Shown here: piece by piece, positions 43,207-49,995 of the stretch
Position numbering within the stretch: position 1 is the stretch's first letter
Layout of the letters: each line of letters opens with the position of its first letter
Notes under the pieces: generated by a model
Told to the model about the DNA's origin: nothing
Seen by the model: only the letters and a program-made list of their open reading frames with translations
Database searches by the model: none
Translations under genes and position numbers: made by a program
NCBI GenBank assembly: GCA_964555675.1
Contig: CAZKTU010000010.1
Coordinates: 1-57,409, forward strand
Direction of reading: 5' to 3'
From: CAIWXH01 sp964555675
GTDB taxonomy: Bacteria > Chloroflexota > Chloroflexia > Chloroflexales > Chloroflexaceae
DNA: 57,409 nt

Positions 43207-44390
43207 TCGGACTCCCCGATCAGGTAGCGGCGCACGAGGTCGAGGGCGAGGGTGCCGACGAACTCCCAGCCCTCGGGCTGGCGCAGATCGTAGCGGCGGG
43301 TGACCTGGCGGTCGCCGTCGGGGGTGACGAGGGCGACGCTGACGGCGCTGAAGCCGGTCGCATCGGGCGAGCTGGCGACCTGGGCGGCGAGGCCGAGGTC
43401 GGCGCGCCAGCGGTCGGAGGCGCTGATGGCGCCGGCGTGGGCGAGGGCGGCGGCGCCGTGCTCGTCGGTGGGGCGGTCGAGGGGGTGGATCATGACCCCG
43501 CGCAGGCGCTCGGCGCCCCCGGGGGCGGCAGTGAGCTGGCGGAAGATCGGGGCGAGGGTCGAGCCCTCGTAGATGGCGAGGGTGAGGTTGCGCTCGGCGA
43601 GGAGGCGGGAGACGGCCTCGGGGAGGGGCTCGTCGCCGATGATGTTCTGGCCGAGGCGCTCGCGGATGGTGGCCTCGGCGCCGGCGACGAGAGCCTCGGC
43701 CTCGGCGCGGCTGGCGGCCCGGGCGCCGATGCGCAGCTCGTAGCGGGCCTGCTTGGCCGAGATGCCGACGGTGGGATTGGATTGGAGCATAAGGTCGGCG
43801 ATCAGCTCGCCGATGACACTCTCGCCGAGGCCGGCGGCGTGGATGGTCTTGATCAGGATGACGTCGGTGACGCCGCGCTCGTCGCGCAGGTAGGGGATGA
43901 CGACGCTCTCGAAGAGGAAGCGCATCTCGTAGGGGACGCCGGGGAGGACGATAATTGTACCAGCCGGATCCTCGACGATGAAGGAGGGGGCGGTGCCGCG
44001 GGGGTTCTCGATGGCGCGGGCGCCGGCGGGGATGAAGGCCTGGCGGCGATTGCTCTCGGACATGGGGCGGCCGAAGGCGGCGAAGCGGGCGGCGATCTGC
44101 TCGAGCAGCTCGGGGCGGAACTCGAGGGGGCGACCGAGGGCGAGGGCGACGGCCTCGCGGGTGACATCATCGAGGGTCGGGCCGAGGCCGCCGGTGCAGA
44201 TCACGAGATCGGCGCGGGCGAGGGCTTCGTTGATAGTTGCGGCGATGCGCTCGGCGTTGTCGCCGACGACGGACTTGCGGAAGAGGTTGACGCCTGCGGC
44301 GGCGAGCTGGCGGGCGAGGTAGGCGCTGTTAGTGTCGATGGTCGCGCCGAGCAGCAGCTCGGAGCCCACGGCGATGATCTCTGCGTCCAT
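43203..44390 (-). CDS. cinA: CinA-family protein with eroded C-terminal deamidase domain
   Basis: The 395-residue protein has a COG1058/MoCF-like N-terminal domain (EIIAVGSELLLGATIDTNS, ICTGGLGPTLDDVTREA, PGVPYEMRFLF; about 1-170), a middle domain, and a CinA-C region (from about 270). In the latter the PncC signature TLATAESCTGG reads TLAIYEGSTLA, so the catalytic Ser is Gly and the GG is LA. NMN-deamidase activity is thus unlikely; the N-terminal ADP-ribose pyrophosphatase-type domain looks intact. It overlaps the DUF4013 copy 2 gene by 4 bp. Confidence 0.88.
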   Translation of the reverse strand: MDAEIIAVGSELLLGATIDTNSAYLARQLAAAGVNLFRKSVVGDNAERIAATINEALARADLVICTGGLGPTLDDVTREAVALALGRPLEFRPELLEQIAARFAAFGRPMSESNRRQAFIPAGARAIENPRGTAPSFIVEDPAGTIIVLPGVPYEMRFLFESVVIPYLRDERGVTDVILIKTIHAAGLGESVIGELIADLMLQSNPTVGISAKQARYELRIGARAASRAEAEALVAGAEATIRERLGQNIIGDEPLPEAVSRLLAERNLTLAIYEGSTLAPIFRQLTAAPGGAERLRGVMIHPLDRPTDEHGAAALAHAGAISASDRWRADLGLAAQVASSPDATGFSAVSVALVTPDGDRQVTRRYDLRQPEGWEFVGTLALDLVRRYLIGESE

Positions 44391-44434
44391 AGTGCTTCGT
44401 CCGAGCTACTCTGACGGGCTGAGAGCGTCTTTTT

Positions 44435-44456
44435 CGGGGAGGGCTTGCCCTCCCCG
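44435..44456 (-). terminator. Hairpin between the YtxH-like gene and cinA
   Basis: CGGGGAGGGC, TT, GCCCTCCCCG: a perfect 10-bp stem, 40 bp past the stop of the minus-strand gene, with no U-tract on the minus strand. Confidence 0.5.
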
Positions 44457-44495
44457 CACCCCTCCCGATCTCTTCCGGAAAGGGGCATGCAAGGC

Positions 44496-44939
44496 CTAAT
44501 AGAGTGGCTCGTCGCGGGGCGGGGCAGGCTTCTCGATGAGGTTCTGGCGATACTTATTCCAGAGATCCTCCTCGTGGGTGGAGGCGGCGCGGCGGCCGTC
44601 GGCGAGGGCGGCCTTAATACGATCGCCGAGGGAGAGGCTGATGGCGGCGCCGGTATCCTCGACGCGGGCGGTCAGGCCGAGGCGAGCCTCTTCGCTGGTG
44701 CGCTGATTGATCACATAGATGGCGGCAGCCCCGAGGGCGGCGCCGAGCATCAGGCCGAAGGCGAAGCGACCGCCGGCCTGCCTGGTGCGGCGCTGGCTCT
44801 CGTTGCGCAGGGCGCTGATAATCTGGAGGGCGGCCTGCCGCTCGTTGGCCAGGGCGTCAAGGGTGCTGGTGCGCTCGGCCCGGATAGCGTCGCTGAAGCG
44901 GAGGGCCGCATCGGCGAGGACGTCGGTCTCCACGGTCAT
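44496..44939 (-). CDS. Small YtxH-like membrane protein of unknown function
   Basis: 147 residues from ATG 44939 (GAGGAAG just upstream; a frame reaching 44999 would run through a hairpin). A helical N-terminus (about 1-55), one transmembrane segment (FAFGLMLGAALGAAAIYVI, about 59-77) and an amphipathic, charged C-terminal helix region. The plan recalls YtxH-type stress proteins, but similarity is weak. It is downstream of thrS, separated by a hairpin. Confidence 0.72.
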   Translation of the reverse strand: MTVETDVLADAALRFSDAIRAERTSTLDALANERQAALQIISALRNESQRRTRQAGGRFAFGLMLGAALGAAAIYVINQRTSEEARLGLTARVEDTGAAISLSLGDRIKAALADGRRAASTHEEDLWNKYRQNLIEKPAPPRDEPLY

Positions 44940-44954
44940 AGCTTCCTCGTGAAC

Positions 44955-44997
44955 GAGCGAGGGGACAGGGGCCGGCTGCCCCTGGGGCCCCTCGCTC
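44955..44997 (-). terminator. Nested hairpin after thrS
   Basis: Outer stem GAGCGAGGGG/CCCCTCGCTC (10 bp) encloses CAGGGGC/GCCCCTG (7 bp). It starts 12 bp beyond the thrS stop and probably terminates or attenuates read-through into the YtxH-like gene. Confidence 0.65.
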
Positions 44998-45008
44998 ACC
45001 GTTGCGCT

Positions 45009-46793
45009 CTAGGCGCGCGACTTTACTTCCTGGACGGCACGCTCGATGAAAGAGTCGATGGGTACGAGGCCAAGATCCTCGCCGGAGCGGAGCCGCACGG
45101 CGACGGCATCGGCCTCCTGCTCCTTATTGCCGATTATAAGCATATAGGGGATCTTCTGCAACTGGGCGCGGCGAATCTTCCCCTGCATGCGGTCGCGGCT
45201 CTCGTCGATTTCGACCCGCAGGCCGGCGGCGGCCATGCGGGCGCGAGCGGCCTGGGCGAACTCGAGCTGCTTGTCGGTGATCGGGATGAGCATGGCCTGG
45301 ACGGGCGCGAGCCAGACCGGGAACGCGCCGGCGAAGTGCTCGATCAGCACGCCGAGGAAGCGCTCGGTCGTGCCGGTGACGGCGCGGTGAATGACCACCG
45401 GCGTATGGGGCTGGTTATCCTCGCCGACATACTCGAGGCCGAGGCGACGGGGCTGGATGAAGTCGACCTGGATGGTGCTGAGCTGCCACTCGCGGCCGAG
45501 CACATCCCGGGCCATGAAGTCGGCCTTGGGGCCGTAGATGGCGGCCTCGCCGGGGGCCTCGCGGTACTGGACGCCATAGTGATCAAGGGCGGCGCGCAGG
45601 GCGCCCTCCGCCAGGTCCCAGGCCTCATCGTCGGCGATATACTTGCCGCTATCGCCGCGCAGCGAGAGGTCGACGCGATAGTCGCTGAACTTGTAGGTGG
45701 CAAGGACCTCGCGAATCAGGTTGAGGGCGAGGCCGAACTCCTGCTCGATCTGGTCGGGCCGACAGAAGATGTGGCAGTCGTCCTGAGTGAGCGCGCGCAC
45801 GCGGGTGAGCCCGTGGAGGGCGCCGCTGTCCTCGTAGCGATAGAGCGTGGCGAACTCCGCGAAGCGCATGGGCAGGTCGCGGTAGGAGTGGATGCCCATC
45901 TCCTTGAAGAGGGTCATGTGGCTCGGGCAGTTCATGGGCTTGAGGCGGAAGACCAGGTCCTCGCTCTCGACCATGGGGGGGAACATGTTCTCGCGGTAGG
46001 CGTCGTAGTGGCCGGACTTCTTGTAGAGGCTCTCCTTGACCACATTGCCCGTCCAGACGTGGCTATAGCCGTAGCGGGTCTGGAGGTCGCGGACATAGCT
46101 CTCCATCTCGTGGCGCAGGATCTCGCCCTTGGGCGTGAAGAGGGGCAGACCGGGCCCGACGTCGTCGGAGAAGTAGAAGAGGCCGAGCTCTTTGCCGAGG
46201 CGGCGGTGGTCGCGCTTGCGGGCCTCTTCGAGCTGGTAGAGGTGCTGGTCGAGCTCGGCTTTGCTGGCCCAGGCCGTGCCGTAGATGCGCTGGAGCTGCG
46301 CGTTCTTCTCGTCGCCGCGCCAGTAGGCCCCGGCGATGCTCATGAGCTTGAAGGCCTGCGGGTCGATCTGGCCCGTGTGCTCGACGTGGGGGCCGCGGCA
46401 GAGATCCTCAAAAGAGTCCTGCTTGTAGGTCGAGATGACCGTGTCGCCCCTGGCCGTCTCGCCGTACTCATCGAGGCCCTTCGCGAGGCCGTCGATCAGC
46501 TCGAGCTTGTAGGGCTGGCCCTGGAAGAGGGCGCGGGCCTCGTCGGCGCCGACCTCGCGGAAGGTGAAGGGGAAGTTGCCGGCGATGATGCGGCGCATGC
46601 GCTCCTCGATCGCGCCGAGGTCGTCGGGCGTGAGGGGGCGGGGCAGGTCGAAGTCGTAGTAGAAGCCGTTCTCGATGGGCGGACCGATGGCGACCTTGCC
46701 CGCGGGGAAGATCTCGAGGACGGCCTGGGCCATGATGTGGGCCAGGGAGTGGCGGATCTTGTAGTAGGGATCGCTGTCTGGGCTGGGTGGCAT
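45009..46793 (-). CDS. thrS: Threonyl-tRNA synthetase lacking the N-terminal TGS domain
   Basis: The 594-residue class II synthetase charges tRNA-Thr. The editing domain is present (HSLAHIMAQAV and LCRGPHVEHTG supply the HxxxH and CxxxH site), then motif 1, PMNCPSHMTLFKEM (zinc Cys), motif 2 (RFAEFATLYRYEDSGALHGLTRVR), HRAVTGTTERFLGVLIEH (motif 3) and the anticodon-binding domain (about 495-594). Unlike E. coli ThrRS (642 residues) it starts directly at the editing domain, so the roughly 60-residue TGS domain is missing. It is the second gene after a T-box leader. Confidence 0.96.
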   Translation of the reverse strand: MPPSPDSDPYYKIRHSLAHIMAQAVLEIFPAGKVAIGPPIENGFYYDFDLPRPLTPDDLGAIEERMRRIIAGNFPFTFREVGADEARALFQGQPYKLELIDGLAKGLDEYGETARGDTVISTYKQDSFEDLCRGPHVEHTGQIDPQAFKLMSIAGAYWRGDEKNAQLQRIYGTAWASKAELDQHLYQLEEARKRDHRRLGKELGLFYFSDDVGPGLPLFTPKGEILRHEMESYVRDLQTRYGYSHVWTGNVVKESLYKKSGHYDAYRENMFPPMVESEDLVFRLKPMNCPSHMTLFKEMGIHSYRDLPMRFAEFATLYRYEDSGALHGLTRVRALTQDDCHIFCRPDQIEQEFGLALNLIREVLATYKFSDYRVDLSLRGDSGKYIADDEAWDLAEGALRAALDHYGVQYREAPGEAAIYGPKADFMARDVLGREWQLSTIQVDFIQPRRLGLEYVGEDNQPHTPVVIHRAVTGTTERFLGVLIEHFAGAFPVWLAPVQAMLIPITDKQLEFAQAARARMAAAGLRVEIDESRDRMQGKIRRAQLQKIPYMLIIGNKEQEADAVAVRLRSGEDLGLVPIDSFIERAVQEVKSRA

Positions 46794-46815
46794 AGGACCT
46801 CCTGGATATATGATT

Positions 46816-47451
46816 CTACGAGGTGACGAGGATGAGCTGGCCCTCTTCGATGCGGAGCTCTTCGACGCGGCGGCCCTGGGCGGCGAGCTCGGCGTTGAGG
46901 CGGTCGGCGAGGGCGGCGGCGATGTCGGGGCCGGAGATCAGGTACGAGAGGGGCGCGTCGAGCTGGGCGCTGGTGACGATGACGCGACCGTCCTGGGCGG
47001 CGAGGCCGATGGTGGCGGTGCTACTGACGCCATAGGCGCTGATCTGGGCGCGGGCGGCGCCGGGGGTGAAGCTCACGCTGGCGCCGTCGAGGGGGGCGAT
47101 GGCCTCGGGCCGGGCGGCGATCAGGTCGTTGACGTCGGAGTCGCTGATCACCAGCTGGCCGGGCGGCAGGGCGGCGACGGCGTCAGGCATCACCGAGCCG
47201 GCCTGCTCGACCACGGCCTGGCCGGGCGGCTGAGCCTGGGGCTGGGGCGCGCCAGCTGCCATCAGGGTAGGCACGGGGGCGGCGGGGCCGGCGATGGTAT
47301 CGGCCACGGCCTGGCTGAACAGCGGCCGCAGAGCGACGGCGTAAATTAGGGCCAGGAGGCCGCCGATCACCAGTGCGGCCAGGAGGACCGGGAGGCAGCC
47401 GTTGCCCTGGCGAGGGCGACGGGGGGGCTGTCTGTAGGCGTAGCGTCCCAT
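46816..47451 (-). CDS. Membrane-anchored protein of unknown function, first gene after the T-box
   Basis: 211 residues from ATG 47451 (GGAG six bases upstream); a longer frame upstream reads through the T-box terminator and is rejected. A basic N-terminus (YRQPPRRPRQG), one transmembrane helix (CLPVLLAALVIGGLLALIYAV, about 19-39), a Pro/Ala-rich linker (about 55-90) and an extracytoplasmic alpha/beta domain (ISDSDVNDLIAARPEAIAPL, VTSAQLDAPLSYLISGPDIAAALADRLNAELAAQGRRVEELRIEEGQLILV). The latter resembles LmeA/DUF2993-type lipid-binding folds only loosely. It is 22 bp upstream of thrS. Confidence 0.78.
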   Translation of the reverse strand: MGRYAYRQPPRRPRQGNGCLPVLLAALVIGGLLALIYAVALRPLFSQAVADTIAGPAAPVPTLMAAGAPQPQAQPPGQAVVEQAGSVMPDAVAALPPGQLVISDSDVNDLIAARPEAIAPLDGASVSFTPGAARAQISAYGVSSTATIGLAAQDGRVIVTSAQLDAPLSYLISGPDIAAALADRLNAELAAQGRRVEELRIEEGQLILVTS

Positions 47452-47467
47452 TGATACTCCGAACAAC

Positions 47468-47755
47468 AAAAAACCTTCGTCCGCAAATGGGACGAAGGTG
47501 CGCTTCGTGGTTCCACCCATGTTCAAAGGATGAGGGATGAAGGATGAGGGATGAAGTGCCATGCACCGCAGCCATCAGCCAGATCCCGGCCTTTCTCACG
47601 GGCGCGATAACGGGCGCTAGCCGTGCCCCCATACTGGCCTGAGCGTTGGGGGGGCAGCTCGGAGGTGGTATTCGCCTGGTCCGGGGCCGGGGCGCGCTCT
47701 CAGTCTGCGGCGGGCCCTCCCTGTCGGCCGGAAGCCGGGCTACTCGTCCTCTTCG
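47468..47755 (-). promoter_or_regulatory. T-box riboswitch (probably Thr) controlling the thrS operon
   Basis: Reading the minus strand, the leader starts near 47755 with GAAGAGGACGAGTAGC (Stem I start and AGTA motif), then GAGAGC, then GAATACCACC at about 47664-47673, a plausible specifier loop with the Thr codon ACC at 47667-47669. The T-box sequence GGGTGGAACCACG is at 47506-47518. The terminator is ACCTTCGTCC/GGACGAAGGT with a run of six T (47468-47499). Uncharged tRNA should favour the antiterminator. The specifier assignment is tentative; the T-box and terminator are clear. Confidence 0.88.
47528..47555. repeat. Four tandem 7-bp repeats inside the T-box leader
   Basis: Alternating GGATGAG and GGATGAA, four units without gaps, placed just 5' of the antiterminator in the leader RNA. 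Similar short purine-rich repeats occur in Chloroflexales intergenic DNA, from general knowledge. Confidence 0.75.
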
Positions 47756-47894
47756 TCGCGGTTGAGGCAGGTTGTAGAGTGCTGCCCCAGATCTTACACG
47801 GCGCGGGTCACCCCGTCAAGTGGACCTTGGACGGATGTGGGCGTGGGGGGCTGCGGGCGGCGGCGCAGACCGTCACTGGGCTGTGAAGCTGGGT
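47756..47894. other. Spacer upstream of the T-box
   Basis: About 140 bp between the end of the permease gene and the T-box. It must hold the thrS-operon promoter, but I cannot pick a -35/-10 pair with confidence. Confidence 0.4.
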
Positions 47895-48830
47895 TCAGCG
47901 CTTAAGCCGCGGGTCGAGGGCATCGCGCAGGCCATCGCCGAGGAGATTGAAGCCGAGGACGGTGAGCATGATCACGAGGCCGGGAAAGAAGACCAGGTGG
48001 GGGGCGGTGAAGACCTGGTTGCGCTCGGCCGAGAGCATCGAGCCCCACTCGGGGGTGGGGGGTTGGGCGCCAAGGCCGAGGAAAGAGAGGGCGGCGACGT
48101 CGAGGATGGCGGTGCCGATGCCGAGGGTGGCCTGGACGATCAGGGGCGAGACGGCGTTGGGCATAATGTGCCCGAAGAGGATACTGTGCGGCGGGGCGCC
48201 GATCGTGCGGGCGGCCAGCACATAATCCTCTTCGCGGGCGGTGAGCACGCTGGCGCGAATCACGCGGGCGTAGGCGGGCACGCTCACGATGGCGATGCCG
48301 AGCATGGCGTTGAGCAGCCCGGGGCCGAGGACGCTCACGATGGCGATGGCGAGGAGCAAGAAGGGGAAGGCGAGCAGCACATCGAGCAGGCGCATCAGCA
48401 GGTTGTCGAGCCAGCCGCCGACGTAGCCGGCGACGGCGCCCAGCAGCAGGCCGATCACGAGCGAGATGGCGACGGTGACGAAGCCGATCAGCAGCGAGAG
48501 GCGCGCGCCGAAGACGATGCGGCTGAAGAGGTCGCGGAAGTTGCCGTCGACGCCCATGAGGTGCTGGGGCTGGTCGGTGGGGCAGCCGAGGAGGTGGATG
48601 CAGGGCGGCGAGCGCTTCTCGATGCCCTCTTGCTGACCGAGGAGCACCTGGGTGGGGCTGTAGGGGGCGATGAGGGGCGCGAAGATGGCGGTGAAGGTGA
48701 GGACGCCGATCAGGATCATGCCGATGATCGCGGAGCGCTGGCGGAGGAACTGGTGCCAGGCGCGCCGCCACGGCCCCTCGGCCTGGGGCTCGGCTGCGGC
48801 GATCGAGATTGGCTCGGCAGTGGTTGTCAT
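47895..48830 (-). CDS. Peptide-type ABC transporter permease (DppC/OppC-like)
   Basis: The 311-residue permease has about six helices, the OppC_N helix (about 25-60) and the EAA loop signature (VLTAREEDYVLAARTIGAPPHSILFGHIMPNA). AALSFLGLGAQPPTPEWGSML is diagnostic of DppC-type subunits. It pairs with the DppB-like protein encoded 12 bp upstream. It imports peptides or nickel/other small solutes delivered by the binding protein. Confidence 0.94.
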   Translation of the reverse strand: MTTTAEPISIAAAEPQAEGPWRRAWHQFLRQRSAIIGMILIGVLTFTAIFAPLIAPYSPTQVLLGQQEGIEKRSPPCIHLLGCPTDQPQHLMGVDGNFRDLFSRIVFGARLSLLIGFVTVAISLVIGLLLGAVAGYVGGWLDNLLMRLLDVLLAFPFLLLAIAIVSVLGPGLLNAMLGIAIVSVPAYARVIRASVLTAREEDYVLAARTIGAPPHSILFGHIMPNAVSPLIVQATLGIGTAILDVAALSFLGLGAQPPTPEWGSMLSAERNQVFTAPHLVFFPGLVIMLTVLGFNLLGDGLRDALDPRLKR

Positions 48831-48842
48831 TGGCGGTACGCT

Positions 48843-49919
48843 CTAATACCTGATACGCGGGTCGAGGAGCCCGTAGCTGAGGTCGACGAGGAGATTGACG
48901 ATCACGTAGCCGACGGCGATGGCGAGGGTGAAGCCCTGGATGATCGGGTAGTCGCGGGCGGTGATCGCGTCGAAGAGGATGCGCCCGACGCCGGCCAGGT
49001 TGAAGATCGTCTCGGTCAGCACAGCGCCACCGAAGATCGTGCCCAACTGCAGGCCGATGATGGTGATCACCGGCAGCAGGGCGTTGCGGAAGGCGTGGCG
49101 CATGGTCACGGCGAGGTCGGCGAGGCCTTTGGCGCGGGCGGTGCGCACATAGTCGCGGCCCAGGACCTCGAGCATGGCCGAGCGGGTCATGCGGGCGATG
49201 ATGGCCATGGGGATGGTGCCGAGGGCCAGAGCGGGGAGGATGAGGTGGCGCAGGGCGTCCCCGAAGACCTCCCACTGGAAGGTGATCAGGCTATTGAAGA
49301 GGTAGAGATTGCCGAAGAACTGCAGGATCTGCCCGAAGCCGCTGGAGAGGTCGACCGGCCAGCCCCAGAGCTCGTAGAAGGGGATATTCTCGAGGCCCGA
49401 GGAGAGGCGGCCCGAGGGCGGCAGCTGGAAGGGGGTGCCCTTGAGGAGCAGGGCGAAGACATAGGCGAGCATCAGGCCCAGCCAGAAGACGGGCATCGAG
49501 ACGCCGACATTGGAGGCGACCATGGTGGCGACGTCGATGGCCGAGTTGCGCCTGAGGGCGGCGAGGATGCCGAGGGGCACGCCGACGACCACGGCCACGA
49601 GCAGGGAGAGGGCGCCGAGCTCGACGGTGATTGGCAGGCGCTCGGCGATCAGCTGGGTGACGGGGCGGTTGAGCCGGATCGAGGTGCCGAGGTCGCCCTG
49701 GAAGACGTCGGCGAGGTAGATGCCAAACTGGACGAGAATCGGCCGGTCGAGGCCCTTGTCGGCGTTGAACTTGGCGCAGATCGCGTCGGTGGCCTTCTCG
49801 CCGAGCTGGGCGGTGCAGGGGTCGCCGGGGATGAGCCGGACGAGGAAGAAGGTCACGGCGAGCACCCCGAAGAGCACAGGCAGGGCAACCAGGACTCGGT
49901 TGAGGGCGTAGCGGATCAT
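48843..49919 (-). CDS. Peptide-type ABC transporter permease (DppB/OppB-like)
   Basis: The 358-residue permease starts with the DppB N-terminus (MIRYALNRVLVALPVLFGVLAVTFFLVRLIPGDP) and has the EAA loop (DYVRTARAKGLADLAVTMRHAFRNALLPVITIIGLQLG) and LTETIFNLAGVGRILFDAI. A mid-protein insertion (about 165-205) is longer than in E. coli DppB. It lies 76 bp after the binding-protein gene with a hairpin between, which would give more binding protein than permease. Confidence 0.94.
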   Translation of the reverse strand: MIRYALNRVLVALPVLFGVLAVTFFLVRLIPGDPCTAQLGEKATDAICAKFNADKGLDRPILVQFGIYLADVFQGDLGTSIRLNRPVTQLIAERLPITVELGALSLLVAVVVGVPLGILAALRRNSAIDVATMVASNVGVSMPVFWLGLMLAYVFALLLKGTPFQLPPSGRLSSGLENIPFYELWGWPVDLSSGFGQILQFFGNLYLFNSLITFQWEVFGDALRHLILPALALGTIPMAIIARMTRSAMLEVLGRDYVRTARAKGLADLAVTMRHAFRNALLPVITIIGLQLGTIFGGAVLTETIFNLAGVGRILFDAITARDYPIIQGFTLAIAVGYVIVNLLVDLSYGLLDPRIRY

Positions 49920-49936
49920 TGGTGTCTCGAGGTTAG

Positions 49937-49981
49937 GGGATTAGGAGCTTGGGAGACGACATCTCTCAAGCTCCTAATCCC
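49937..49981 (-). terminator. Intercistronic hairpin between binding protein and permease genes
   Basis: GGGATTAGGAGCTTG and its exact complement form a 15-bp stem, extended by four of five further pairs. It fits a processing or attenuation hairpin that lets the binding protein be made in excess. Confidence 0.7.
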
Positions 49982-49995
49982 GTTAGCGCAGGCTA

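Noticed and set aside
44445..46826. A 793-codon open frame on + opposite thrS and its neighbour
   Set aside because: It has low-complexity Ala/Gly/Glu/Asp composition and no family features; thrS on the other strand is certain. It arises from GC-rich codon bias, as do the long antisense frames at 47820-50018 and 50071-52017.
47452..47562. N-terminal extension of the membrane protein upstream of thrS
   Set aside because: The extension would translate the T-box sequence and terminator stem; ATG 47451 has its own SD.
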